The notes under the pieces: model-generated | The model's input: the letters and a program-made list of their open reading frames with translations, nothing else | The model's database searches: none | What the model was told of the DNA's origin: nothing | Assembly (NCBI GenBank): GCA_023974075.1 | Contig: CM043798.1 | Span: 6,147,397-6,211,396, forward strand | From: Chaenocephalus aceratus | Taxonomy: Eukaryota > Chordata > Actinopteri > Perciformes > Channichthyidae | Reading direction: 5' to 3' | Length of the DNA: 64,000 nucleotides | Position numbers and translations under genes: made by a program | Part shown: positions 11,457 through 22,082 of the stretch, in pieces | Position numbering within the stretch: position 1 is the stretch's first letter | Layout of the letters: each line of letters begins with the position of its first letter

Positions 11457-11760
11457 CGGTCCGTGTACGTTTTGTTAGTTTGATATTTCGTTTAAACCAA
11501 AAGCCAAAAAACGAAAATAACAGCCTTTTTTCGTTTTTGATTTAAAACGAAAAAAAAACGGAAAACCAAAAGGCGTTTTCCCGTTTGTGTTGTCTGAATG
11601 AAAAGACGGATAACGAGAAAACCAAATTTAAAAAAAAGGTCCGTGTACGTTTTATTAGTTTGTTTTTTCGTTTGAACCAAAAAAATGAAAATACCAGCCT
11701 TTTTTCATTTTAAATCAAAAACGAAAAAACAGGAAACCAAAGCAACAAACAAGAAGACCT
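11457..11760. repeat. Tandem duplication, period about 181 bp
   Basis: GGTCCGTGTACGTTTTGTTAG at about 11457 recurs as GGTCCGTGTACGTTTTATTAG at about 11638. It is followed in both by 'tttcgttt.aaccaaaa', a purine-rich run and 'cagccttttttc.tttt'. Two diverged units are present. The ORF on the minus strand here comes from the AC/TTT-rich composition. Confidence 0.6.
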
Positions 11761-12007
11761 AATTCAAAAAACGGTTTTTGATAACAACTTCATTCAATTT
11801 TCCGTTTTGTATTGAAGAATAAAGAAAAGCAGTCCGGTGGACCGGAAGTTAAAGAACATATTTCAAAAATAAAAGACACAAGGATATAATGGCAATGCTG
11901 TAAAAGACCCAGAAGTCTGACGACCCTTGGCCCCCCTGCTTCCGGCACCCATGCTGACGAGGATACATTTATTCTGCATTCACATTTATAGAGATTAATA
12001 CAAGTAT

Positions 12008-12766
12008 TTGGGATGCTCCGATCGATCGGTCACTGATCGAGATTGGCCGATACTCACTCTCTACCGAATACCGATCGATCGGTGCTCTCTAAACATGCCG
12101 ATCACGAGAGCCGATCACGAGAGCCGATCACGAGAGCCGATCGCATGACGTAAAATAAATGACACTTTTTTCTGTGTGCGGCAAAACAAGCTCGCCAAAA
12201 TGGCTTCACCGGTCTGGCATTATTTTAAGGTGTCCGAAAAAAGACAGTAAAATAGCGCTATGCAACGTGTGTGAAGCAGAAATCCTGCAGCTCCGCTTGC
12301 GGGTGACGGACCGGTGAGCGGAGCAACAGACTTAGCTATTTTATCTACCTCTGGAACAAGCTAAACTAGTTATAAATATATTTATTCTTCACTGTTGGGT
12401 CACTCATTACTGGATCAGTGAGCTGCATGAGATACTGACAGGCTGTCAGGAGAGGGAGAGAGGGGAAAGAGAGAGGGAGAGAGAGGAAAAGAGAGCGCTT
12501 CCGCTAATTTCTCCCATGTTATTCTCCAAAGTGAATGTTAAACTTGAATAATGTACATCATTTGAATGTAATAATTAAGTTGATTGTTGTTTGTGGAAGC
12601 TGCAGTGAATGAGCCCCATTAACTGCGTTTTAAACATCACTTTAAATGGAAGATTTAAAGTGATGTTTAAATCTTCCATTTAGGCCCCCGCCCACTCGAT
12701 CGGATCGGCATCTGCCGATACTGATTCCGGCGATCAGCCCCGAAATTGGCGATCGGAGCATCCCTA
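12008..12766. mobile_element. hAT MITE with a perfect 8-bp target duplication
   Basis: The ends share GGGATGCTCCGATCG in inverted orientation (12010 onward; complement of 12751-12765). Both flanks read ACAAGTAT (12000-12007 and 12767-12774), the 8-bp duplication of hAT elements. At about 12200-12280 a decayed BED-finger start is readable (MASPVWHYFKVSEK, then a C-x-x-C-like AMQRV stretch with stops), so the MITE derives from an element with a BED-type transposase. A 18-bp-arm fold-back lies at 12630-12670. Confidence 0.85.
12630..12670. repeat. Fold-back inside the hAT MITE
   Basis: TTAAACATCACTTTAAAT (12630-12647) pairs perfectly with ATTTAAAGTGATGTTTAA (12653-12670) around a 5-nt loop. Confidence 0.85.
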
Positions 12767-13230
12767 ACAAGTATGCAAGCTCTGTGCATAACTTTAATTT
12801 GCTGACTTTCGGTTTGTACTGTGTCGGCAAATCCAGTGTCCAGCTTGTCGCTGTGTGACAACCATTGAACAACGTCATGTTTGTTGCATACCTGCAAGAT
12901 TTACCTGTGACAACCTCTCTTCCATCTTAATTACTCTCTCTGTCCTCTACTCTTTCTCTTTGTTCAATCTCTCCCTCGTTATTCACTTTTTGCTCCTCCT
13001 CACTTGTCACTCTTGACAGTGAATTAAAAGCAATTCAGAAATGTTGTTCATTTCACTTGTTTGTTTGCATTATTTTTTTAATTTAAATCTGTTTTGTTTG
13101 ATTCTCAAAAGAGAACAAAGATGTAAGCAAATTGTGTTTTATACAATTGTATGTTATGACATCATAACTGCAATTGATGTATGTTAAAAATGATGCCTAT
13201 TGTGTATATTGTAAACGAAGACTATTGTTA

Positions 13231-13267
13231 TAGATACATAGATAGATAGATAGATAGATAGATAGAT
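13231..13267. repeat. GATA microsatellite
   Basis: About eight near-perfect GATA/ATAG units. Confidence 0.9.
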
Positions 13268-14745
13268 GGGGTTATTAAGCCTACATTATTTTTTGTACCT
13301 GCAGTTCCTGCTAGCTCTCTAGCTAGTTTATTCACGCAATGTAAACCAAAGTATAGCCTATAGCTGCAATATAAGTTAGTGTGCATGTTGTCGGACGTCC
13401 ACTGACTAACGTAGAGCGTTCACACAGGATCTGCTGCTCATATGATGTCCTGAGGAACAGAAACACAAGCAGCCCGCTGGACTCAGATCTCTAGATACTT
13501 CATCACTCCTCCTCTGGACTCACATCTCTAGATACAAGTCCGGGCTGCGGTGTTTTTGTTGATACCAGTCTATGGTTGATACATGTCGTCTTCTTCTGTT
13601 TGCTTTAATCGAGGCTACGTAGTTATGCAGCGCCCCCATTGTCAGCAAATGGAAGTACTACAAAGAACGCCGTTTAGTGCAGTTATTTCACAAATTGTGT
13701 TATATACACAGCTCGGAAAAAATGACCGAGGTCCGGACCTCGGTGACCTCAATGGTGGATACGGCCCATGCACCCAGCAGCAAGCGGGAGGAAACGATAT
13801 ATCATACAGTCGACCCCTAAAATAGTTCACATAGTAATGGAACAGTTAGCATGACGCAAAAAAGCTATATCAGTTTAAGTGTACGTATTTAATGCCAATG
13901 TCGTGGCTTCCTTCCTTGTTTTTTCCACCAAGCCACTAGACGCCTGAAACAGACAGTTCTAACTCGTTTCTTTCCTTAAAGTACTCACAGTTGAAGTGGT
14001 TGCTTGGCCTCCGATGGTTTAGAAGATGTTGCGATGTATTTGCTCAAAATAAAATAACAAACCTTTGCACATGCAACAAAGAAAAATAGGCCTTTACAAT
14101 ATTCAAAAGAAATAGGCAAAACTCAAATAAAACAACACAACTTAGGTATTCTTTCTTTCTTGATAATGCTTATCTTCACAACTTAAAGGGTACTTGTACG
14201 GTTTGTATGTACGGTTACGAGTACGATTGAGTACGGTTAAAAACTGTTCCTCGACGGCGTCTCTCAACAGGTTGCCCATCACTGTGGCGTTAGCACAGGC
14301 GCCGTGGGAATTGTAGTCCTTTATAGTGCGTTGACTACAGACGTCACAATTAGGTGGCCTTTCTTATCAAATCAAATAACTGGCTCTAACAGCTAAATAT
14401 AGCGATTTTTTCAGGTGGGCCTTCATTTTTGGGTGGAAAAATAAATGTTGCTTCTGCCCACGTCCTCAGCACATGGCTTTGCTCCTATATGTTTCTCCAC
14501 TGGTCTACTGTAGGTACTACACTGATTATGGATATATACTACCCCACTTCAAAAGACCGGAACTATCCCCTCAAGGGCAGCTGTTGATGTTCACAACAAC
14601 AAAACACATGCAGATGGTAGTAGTCTGTAGCCAGCCAGTGGTAGATCTGGCCGTGGTGGAGCATGGTCGTGGGCAGCGGTGTGACTTAGTTAGCTGTCAT
14701 GGTGATCATGATATGACATCATATGACAAGAGGCGCTTTCACACC
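13268..14745. other. Intergenic, no gene recognised
   Basis: A repeated 'tggactca.atctctagatac' phrase occurs at about 13480 and 13516. Short ORFs at 13583-13825 and 14473-14766 have no domain or splice context. Confidence 0.35.
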
Positions 14746-15140
14746 AAGTACTTTGCATACTTTTAGTTCTGATGAACTAAAGAGCAGATCGCGTTCACAC
14801 CGGAATAAGTCCCTGAGGGAGGATTAGTCAAATGAAGCCGCTGACGTCACTTCTTCTTCTTCTGCTTTGGGTTTACTGGCAGGCCGCAAACAACTTCAGG
14901 CCATATACTGCCACCGGAAGTCCCCAGAGTTGGGGACTGGCTTCAGTAGAAGCTGCTGGGAGTCCCAGCAGCTTCTACTGAAGCCTTCCGAGTAAATCGC
15001 CAGAACGCCGACACCTCCTCATCTCCACCGCTCTCATGTTTTCTTTTATGTTGCTACAGATGTAGCGCTTCATTTCAGACAGTTTGAAACACGAGGGCCG
15101 TGATTGGTACGTGATCTGCCCTCGCTCAAGGGAAAACCTC
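14746..15140. mobile_element. Truncated MITE-like repeat with a 43-bp palindrome
   Basis: The segment begins near 'ggcgctttcacaccaagtac' and carries a near-perfect palindrome at 14941-14983. Its right end is not visible because the L2 LINE begins at about 15144. The class is not resolved. Confidence 0.35.
14941..14983. repeat. Perfect palindrome, 21-bp arms, 1-nt centre
   Basis: CTTCAGTAGAAGCTGCTGGGA (14941-14961) is followed by one G and then its exact reverse complement (14963-14983). Confidence 0.9.
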
Positions 15141-16187
15141 CAGCTTGACCTGAGTGCAGCCTTTGATACCGTGAGCCACAACATCCTGCTCACCCGACTC
15201 CAAGACATCGGTATCGAAGGTACTGCGCTCAGGTGGCTCCAGTCATATCTCTCCGACAGATCCCACTTCATCTCCCTCAATAATCACTCCTCTGTCACCG
15301 CTACAGTCACCCAAGGTGTTCCCCAAGGCTCAGTACTCGGCCCCCTCCTCTTCATCATCTACATCCTCCCCCTTGGTCAGATTCTCCGCCACTACAACCT
15401 GGACTTCCACTGCTACGCCGATGACACTCAAATCTACCTCAGCACCAAATCCCTCCATAACCCCCCCATCACCCACATTGAATCCTGTCTGACTGACTTG
15501 AAATCCTGGATGCAAAAAAACTTTCTTAAACTCAACAGCAATAAAACTGAACTCCTCCTCATTGGCTCCAAATCCACCCTCAGTAAAACCCCCAACCTCA
15601 CACTGACCATCGATGGCACCCCTGTTTCCCCCTCAACCCAGGCACGCAACCTCGGGGTTATATTCGATCCCACCCTCTCCCTTGACTCCCACATCCGCCA
15701 AGTTGTCAAAATCTCATTTTTCCATCTCCGCAACATTGCCAAAATCCGTCCCTATCTTACCCGCCCCGCAGCTGAGCGACTCATTCACGCCTTCATCTCC
15801 TCCCGCCTCGACTACTGTAACTCCCTCCTATACGGCATCAGCTCCACCTCCCTCAGTAGACTCCAGCGTGTTCAGAACGCAGCCGCCAGACTTCTCACCC
15901 ACACTAAATCATGGCACCATATCACCCCGGTCCTCAAAGAACTACACTGGCTTCCCGTTACTCACCGCATCAACTACAAACTCCTGGTCCTTACCTATAA
16001 AGCCCTCCACCATCTGGCCCCCCGTACCTCACTGACCTTCTCATCCCCTACCATCCTCCCCGGACCCTCAGATCCACCTCGGCCGGCCTGCTTTCCACCC
16101 CCATTGGCAATCTCCGGAGCTTTGGAGACAGAGCCTTCTCTGTGGCCGCCCCAAAGCTCTGGAACTCCCTCCCCAAGACCTCCGTGA
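15084..16187 (+). CDS. L2 LINE reverse transcriptase, partial
   Basis: The frame is open for 367 codons. The first ~20 codons (MKHEGRDWYVICPRSRENLQ) come from the sequence the LINE inserted into; homology starts at DLSAAFDTV. All three RT catalytic aspartates can be seen (motif A D, motif C DD). The last ~40 codons drift out of frame relative to 16142-16260, where SPSLCSSPASKPIFSPL-type text continues the real C-terminus (LWNSLP, FKSRLKTHLF-like) after a frameshift. It cannot be mobile without its 5' half. Confidence 0.75.
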   Translation: MKHEGRDWYVICPRSRENLQLDLSAAFDTVSHNILLTRLQDIGIEGTALRWLQSYLSDRSHFISLNNHSSVTATVTQGVPQGSVLGPLLFIIYILPLGQILRHYNLDFHCYADDTQIYLSTKSLHNPPITHIESCLTDLKSWMQKNFLKLNSNKTELLLIGSKSTLSKTPNLTLTIDGTPVSPSTQARNLGVIFDPTLSLDSHIRQVVKISFFHLRNIAKIRPYLTRPAAERLIHAFISSRLDYCNSLLYGISSTSLSRLQRVQNAAARLLTHTKSWHHITPVLKELHWLPVTHRINYKLLVLTYKALHHLAPRTSLTFSSPTILPGPSDPPRPACFPPPLAISGALETEPSLWPPQSSGTPSPRPP

Positions 16188-16437
16188 GTCCGAGTCCCTC
16201 ACTCTGTTCCAGTCCCGCCTCAAAACCCATCTTTTCACCTCTCTCTATCCGTAAAACACCCCCCACTCATTTTCGACCTCCTCCTGACTGCCACTGTTTT
16301 GTTTTGTTGTTTTTGTTGTTTTTTCTTAGTCTGCTGTCTACCTGCCCCAGTCTATCTACCCCCCCTCCTCATATTGTAAAGCGTCTTTGGGTACTATAAA
16401 AGCGCTATATAAATCCAATATATTATTATTATTATTA
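15144..16437 (+). mobile_element. 5'-truncated L2-clade LINE
   Basis: Coding starts inside the RT domain (DLSAAFDTVSHNILL is motif A, with the catalytic Asp), followed by VPQGSVLGPLLFIIY (motif B) and [10 protein letters not shown] (motif C, intact YADD). The C-terminal region contains RNLGVIFD, RLDYCNSLLYG, QNAAARLL and LHWLPV-x-HRI, the usual L2/Maui series. The frame reaches 16187; the 3'UTR ends with 'aagcgctatataaatcc' and an ATT microsatellite at 16412-16437, a typical L2 tail. The endonuclease domain is missing through 5' truncation. Confidence 0.9.
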
Positions 16438-17335
16438 CTTGAGACCTCCCCCGTGATAAATAAATGTAATTATAATCAGGGGTGCACATAACTTTTTTGC
16501 CCTGGTTCTCAAAGGAGCACCTGGAGATGTTGCTTGGTGCTCATCTTTAAAATGACATAAACCGTAACTTTTGAGGGTGTCTTGACTTTATTTGCCAGAC
16601 ACACGGCACTGAACACACGTGCAGAGGTGAACACAAGACAACATTAGCACGACCAGTATTCTACAAGCTGTCATCACTACCTCCTGACTGTTCTCCTCAC
16701 TGTCTTCCTCTCTGTCAGACATGGTAGCTGATGATGTAGGCCTACTTATTTCTCTCTGGTTGAGTCTGCGATTAGATGCTTGCATCCACAAGTCAACAGC
16801 TGGTTTTGGGTCGAAAGTCTCTGTTGTCATCTTAGACAAGTGGATGTAATCAAATAAGTATGTGAACATAACCAATAACCTACCATAGCCAATAACAAAT
16901 GAATGTAACTTATTTTATTTGTGTTGTTCATATCTTATTTTACCTTAACATTTATTTATTTATGCATTTCTTTTTATCTCTCCAGTTTTATAGGATGTTT
17001 TTGGTTACTGTCCTATAGTATACATTGGAATGATTTCAAACCTGTTTATCCCAATAATTATAAAGGAGTGTCTTGGAAATATGTGTTTACATAAATTGTG
17101 ACCAAACCGTTTGGAGCTCAGCTCTGTGTTTGTGTCTGTCCGACACCGGCATTTGTTTTCAAATGACCATGAACAGTAATTGACACACATCTGGCTAACT
17201 CCATAGGTAGCCTATATGCGGGGTGTTCCCAAATAAATAAATTTAATCTTAATCTCGATGTAGTGCTAAATGCTGTCCGACGTGCACCGGAACGAACGCC
17301 ACTATCATAATATCTTCTGAAAACAAATGCCAGTG
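16438..17335. other. Intergenic with a hAT-like end at 16477
   Basis: CAGGGGTGCACATAAC at 16477 resembles a hAT terminus. No matching right end with a target duplication was found. The remaining sequence has no recognisable gene. Confidence 0.3.
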
Positions 17336-17337
17336 TC

Positions 17338-17371
17338 ACACGCACGCGCGCGCACACGCACACACCACACA

Positions 17372-17446
<75 letters not shown>

Positions 17447-17468
17447 ACACCACACACACACACACACA
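17338..17468. repeat. Long (CA)n microsatellite
   Basis: About 130 bp of CA repeats with a few CC or CG interruptions at the left side. The His/Thr and Val/Cys ORFs over it on both strands are artefacts. Confidence 0.97.
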
Positions 17469-17497
17469 GGTATTTCCAGTTACTTTACATTCAGTAT

Positions 17498-18074
17498 TGT
17501 TATCTGTGTGTGATTATTCTAGCGTCCAGGACAGAAGTTTAAAAAGGAGACTAAATGGAGTCTCTGAGAAGGTTCAAATTGGTACTTTAATTAATAAAAA
17601 GCGTGATAATGTCACAAACAGAATATTGTCCGAACAGGAGAGAAAGTCTGCAGCTCCCTCTCCCTTTGGTGGCCGTGCAGAAGAGCTTACAAACATTCGT
17701 CTTTCCCGCTTGCTCGCTGTTCGCTCCTCCTCTCTGGGAGCTGTAGTGACGCAGGGGACTTCCCCCCCCTCGTTCTCCTGTGTCCGATATCGCGTTAAAC
17801 AGAGGATTTCAACATTTTACATTCATTGCTTACTTCCACATGCCTTTTCTCCTCCTTATCTCTTTCATAACATTATATGTAATACATGTTAACGGCGTCA
17901 ATAGCCCCTTTAATGATACTAATGGGCGGTAGTCCCGGATGTCGTCATGACGGATTTTCAGAATAAAAGCTTAGTATTGAGAACTTCCGGGTTTTTCCAG
18001 AATAAAATAGCATTTAAACTGACGGTATGTTTAAGGTACATTATGCCATAAAACATTGATTTTAATTTCTAACA
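17498..18074 (-). mobile_element. Solo LTR (577 bp), same family as 51485-52268
   Basis: The segment begins TGTTATCTG and ends TTTCTAACA. Both flanks read GTAT (17494-17497 and 18075-18078), a 4-bp target duplication. Its reverse complement aligns with the plus-strand segment 51485-52268 at both ends and over long inner blocks ('ggttcaaat', 'actttaattaataaaaagcg', 'aacataccgtcagtttaaatgc'). Two copies with independent 4-bp duplications and TG/CA ends define an LTR. No gag or pol sequence adjoins it. Gypsy- or retrovirus-type origin cannot be told apart from this sequence. Confidence 0.85.
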
Positions 18075-19200
18075 GTATACAATCACAGACACACATATAC
18101 ATACATCTGATTACAAAGTCTCATCTGATTACAGGCCCCCCTTGAAAACGAGATGGTGCATCTCAAGGGGTTTATCCCAATCAATAAAAATGTCTATATA
18201 CAAAGTCTCATCTGTACAAGATGGTAAAAATAATCACAGGCACACATATAAATAAATCTATGACAAAGTCTCATCTGGCAAAAACATGTCTATAGCTACT
18301 GTAAATGTCTCCGTTGTGGGAGGAATAAATGATTAATTTAATCATCTACACATGTAATCTCACTTTTACACACCAAAATAACGTTAGCACAGAGTAAAAC
18401 GTTTGCTAATGGAGAGTATATTTTGTCCCAAGAAAAAGTTCATGACTATCGATACAAAATATATATCAATAAACCTATTGTTCATTTTCGCGGTATTCCC
18501 CACACATTGCCAGTACACTATTACTGTAATATTCACACTTACCCATGTCCAAATGGATCCATGTTGTTGTCTTTGTATTCTTCTTCTTCAGAAGAGTCAA
18601 AGACTTCACGTTCTGAGGCTCTATCTTCACTGCTGCTAGCGAAAAAAATCGGCGACTGTAAAGTTTTTTTTAGACATTTTCTCTGGCTCTCTCTCTCTCC
18701 TCACAGACGTAAACTGATGGGAGACACGTGGTTTATGTTTTTTTTTACTTGGTGGGTAGGTCCTTAGTGATTTATCGATGTCCATTGGTCATTTCAGACC
18801 ATGATGGTTGCCGGCCAAGATTTCCTTGACTGACACACGAATCCACCAATCCCACACAGTGTAAAGTCAAGCTGCTTTGAGCGGCCATATTGGCTGCTGT
18901 GCCCTGGTTACAGTCTCACAGGAGGTACCGCTGGAAAGCTACCCTTCCAGCGATTCCGCGGATATCTGAATCATATTTATAATCCTTATAATCGAAAATA
19001 TATAATTAATTACGTAAGTTATGCACACCTGGACGCGCCAGCGCGTCCACCGACTCCAGAGGGTTAATATGTTCACTTTATTGAAAAAAATTATCTTTTT
19101 TTTAATAAGCCTGTATCTGGGGTAATAAAACTGAAAGCAGTCCTGATTGGCAGGGAAATGAATTAACTTTTATATTAATACCGTGCCCTGATTGGTGGGA
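18075..19200. other. Intergenic; possible LINE-tail fragment near 18120-18300
   Basis: Repeated phrases 'aaagtctcatctg' (about 18115, 18205, 18266) and 'ccccttgaaaacgagatgg..catctcaagggg' suggest a decayed repeat 3' tail. ORFs at 18403-18767 lack domains. Confidence 0.3.
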
Positions 19201-19227
19201 AACGGTTGCAGGATATAAGGATGTGCT

Positions 19228-20016
19228 TTGCCATGCAGGCACGCAAAAATGTCACTGTCAAAGAGCCTCAAGCGTAAAGTTGAAGTGGAAAACCGCAGTT
19301 TTAATGAAGAATGGACAGATAAATATGCATTCATCATGCCATCATTCAGTAAGGCAAAACCTGTTTGCCTTATCTGCAATGAAATGGTCGCTGTTCCAAA
19401 AGAGTACAATCTCAGGCGTCATCATTTAACAAAGCATGCAACTTTCTCTGAGTCGTATCCTGAGAAGTCTGAGGCCTATCGCATTAAAATGTCCACCTTG
19501 AAAGCTGGATATGCCCGTGCCACCGGAATTATTACCAGGACTTCAACAGAGCAAGAGAGGGCAACAAGTGCGTCTCTTCAGGCTGTGTGGGTTCTGACAA
19601 AAAATAATAAAGCATTTGCCACGTCAGAAGTTTTTAAGGAGTGCATGGTGGCAGTTTTGGAGGAACTCGCCACCGACAAATCCATGGATAGGATTGTGGC
19701 ATCCGTGAAGCAAGTACCGCTCTCTGCTTCGACTACCGCCCGCCGGGTTAATGTGTTGGCGGAGGATGTTCAGCGACTTGTACTTGATGAGGTCAAGAAA
19801 GCTGAACATATATCTGTGGCTATTGACGAATCCACTGACACCACTGATATATCACAGCTATCCGTCTTTGTCAGATACTTTGATGGAAAATATTTTAAAG
19901 AAGAGCTCTTGGCTTTGATTCCACTGGAAGGTAATACCACTGGGGAAATCATCTTTGAGAAAGTGGAGGAGAGCTATTTAAAAAACATGGCCTGTTATTA
20001 CAGAAAGTCAACTTAA
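19228..20016 (+). pseudogene. N-terminal frame of the hAT transposase
   Basis: The longest uninterrupted part (262 codons). Seven codons precede the likely true start at 19249. It contains the zinc finger and the first catalytic-core segment and ends prematurely after EESYLKNMACYYRKST. Confidence 0.8.
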
Positions 20017-21050
20017 TTGTGACAGATGGTGCTCCTGCCATGGTCGGTAAAAACAGGGGTATGGTGAGCAGATTTAAAAATGTTGCTCCAAAGACAAATG
20101 CCCTTCACTGTCTGATCCACCAAAGCGTGCTGTGCGCCAAGCTAAGCGGGGATTTGAAAGATGTCATGGACAAAACAATAAAAAATAATTAACTTCATAA
20201 GAGGGAATTCAAGTACCCAACATCGCCTCTTCCGCAAATTCGTGCTGGAATCGGATGCTACCCACGATGACCTCTTACTCCACAATGACGTGCGCTGGCT
20301 GAGCAAAGGTAAAGCCTTGGAGCGTTTCATTGAACTCAGGGATCAAGTTGTGGAGTTTGTCAAACAAAGTAAATCCAAAGGAGCAGCTGACTACCTGTGC
20401 ATCATGCAAGACAAAACATACATGAGCAACGTCGCATTTTTAGCAGACATATTTTCACATTTGAATGCACTCAATCTGCAACTACAAGGCAAAGAAAAAT
20501 CTGTGGTGAATTTGGTGGAAAAACTTGATGCCCTTTCCGAGGAAACTGGATCTGTTCAACACAGATTTGATTATCAGGGAAAACTGCTGCACTTCAACAC
20601 ACTGAAGACAGTGGGGGAGAGCAACGTCACTCGTAATATGAAGCAATTCATGACACAGCTGAGGGGAAAACTTCTCTACAAGATTTGATGACTTTGCCAT
20701 AACCAGAGATGTCCTCGAATTTGTGCGTGACCCATTCTCGATCAGCCTAGTCGGAGAATTCTCCGCTAATGCGAAGAAGCTGCTGCAGTTGGATGAAGCG
20801 ACGATTCAGATTCAGACATGCAGGCCTCCAGCGAGATGCAAGCTGCTCTCCGGGGTGCTGAAAGCTTGAGCACTTTTTGGGTGTCTTGTCCCAAGACTAT
20901 GGGACACTGAAGACGCTGGCTATGTATGTGCTCACCATGTTTGGGTCAACATACACATGTGAATCTGGGTTCTCAAAAATGAACAGTATCAAAAACAAAC
21001 TAGAGAATGCAATTCCTGAAGAAATTGCTAGTGGGAATGCTTTAGACTGA
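19249..21050 (+). pseudogene. Decayed hAT transposase (GTF2IRD2/ZBED5-like type)
   Basis: Starting at MSLSKSLKRKVEVENRSF, the frame shows a BED-like finger (CLICNEMVAVPKEYNLRRHH then LTKH), then the hAT catalytic-core text VAIDESTDTTDISQLSVF and, after a frameshift near 20010, VTDGAPAMVGKNRGMVSRF and LHCLIHQSVLCAK. A further frame (20242-20688) carries HNDVRWLSKGKALERF. The C-terminal dimerisation region (GSTYTCESGFSKMNSIKNK) is at about 20940-21010 in yet another frame. At least three frameshifts or stops make it non-functional. The residue order is the standard hAT order, so the family call is firm; the exact subfamily is from memory of similar host-domesticated proteins. Confidence 0.85.
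20242..20688 (+). pseudogene. Middle frame of the hAT transposase
   Basis: Continues the protein with LLLHNDVRWLSKGKALERF, a segment containing the conserved RW of hAT cores, and FLADIFSHLNALNLQLQGK. Confidence 0.75.
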
Positions 21051-21342
21051 AAAGCTGACGCTAAATGCTATGCTGAAATGTAATGTGTAAGAAGAAAGTG
21101 AAGAATTTAGATTGAAATTATACATGAACACAGGGGCTTGAATGTGTGATGAGAGAAGTAAAGAAAGTAAAAAGGCTTGGAAAAGCAGCAGAATATTTGA
21201 ACTGCAAACTTCTGAACTATCAATCAATCAATCAATCAATGTTTATTTCTATAGCCCAATATCACAAATGTTACATTTGTCTCAGTGGTCTTCACAGTGT
21301 TGTACAGAATATCAGTATGACAATCGACACCCTCTGTCCTTA

Positions 21343-21965
21343 AGGCCCTGACACACCACCCGATTTTGGGAGTCAGAGGCCGTCAGAGGCTGCGGGCATT
21401 CGCGGCGCCGTAGTCAGGTCGGTGTGTCCCGCACCGTCGGACCGTGACACGCCTTATTTGGACTGCCAGACCCGATGCATGGCCGATTCAACATGTTGAA
21501 TCGGCCATGCATCGGGTCTGGCAGTCGGACCAAATAATCAATCTGATTGGCTGTTCAGCTAGCAAATCAGTGCATGAGAAGCGAAGCGGAAGTGAGGGAC
21601 GTAAACAAAACGATTTAAGAAGGCACACACAGACTGCTATTCATTTTCATCTCATCATGGCGATTCTGGAATGATGCAAACGAAGACCTGCTCATCACCT
21701 TGATCCACGAGAGGCCAGCTCTGTATGATATTACGGAGAAAAGATACTCTTCTTCTCTCTGTCTTCCGGTTGTTGCCTCTTTTTGAATGACGAATACACA
21801 CTACCCGCCGCCTGCTGGTAAGGAGAGTTATTGCCACTCACGCACTGAAGTCGGTGCGGTGTGTTCCCGTGCGACACATGGCCAAAACGCAGGAGAACAC
21901 GGCCAGGCAACAGCCGACTTCAGCGTCGGCTAGTCCTCTGGTGACTGCTTGGTGTGTCAGGGCCT
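21343..21965. mobile_element. PIF/Harbinger-type MITE (623 bp)
   Basis: The ends are AGGCCCTGACACACCA and its inverted copy TGGTGTGTCAGGGCCT (16-bp perfect TIR). Both flanks are TTA (21340-21342 and 21966-21968), the 3-bp duplication of PIF/Harbinger elements. It interrupts a LINE tail and contains a 66-bp perfect palindrome. No transposase is encoded. Confidence 0.88.
21461..21526. repeat. 66-bp perfect palindrome
   Basis: Bases 21461-21493 (GACTGCCAGACCCGATGCAT...) are exactly complementary to 21494-21526 with no spacer; the centre is AACATGTT. Imperfect pairing continues outwards ('atttgg' against 'ccaaat') past a 4-base insertion on the right. Confidence 0.92.
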
Positions 21966-22082
21966 TTAGACCCTCACATCGTACAAGGAAAAACTTCTGA
22001 AGAAAACCCAGTTTAAAGGGGAAAATGGGAGAAGAAACCTCAGGGAGAGCAACAGAGGAGGGATCCCTAACTAACTTGATGA

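Larger units (their letters stand above)
21219..22068 (-). mobile_element. LINE 3' fragment split by a Harbinger MITE
   Basis: The left piece (21219-21342) starts with (CAAT)n and 'gtttatttctatagcccaat', a LINE 3' tail read on the minus strand. The right piece (21966-22068) continues with 'gaccctcacatcg', 'ggaaaaacttctg' and 'caacagaggagggatccct', the next part of the same tail family. Removing the MITE and one TTA rejoins them. No RT is attached. Confidence 0.7.

Noticed and set aside
15613..16035. Alternate frame (Pro/Ser-rich) over the L2 LINE
   Set aside because: Overlaps the true RT frame in +1; composition comes from the C-rich LINE sequence.
17118..17542. ORFs on both strands giving Cys-Val or His-Thr repeats
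   Set aside because: They are translations of the (CA)n microsatellite.
16477..19031. CAGGGGTGCACATAAC facing GTTATGCACACCTG as ends of a 2.6-kb hAT
   Set aside because: The match is gapped, no 8-bp duplication is present and flanking text on the right appears to continue the repeat.
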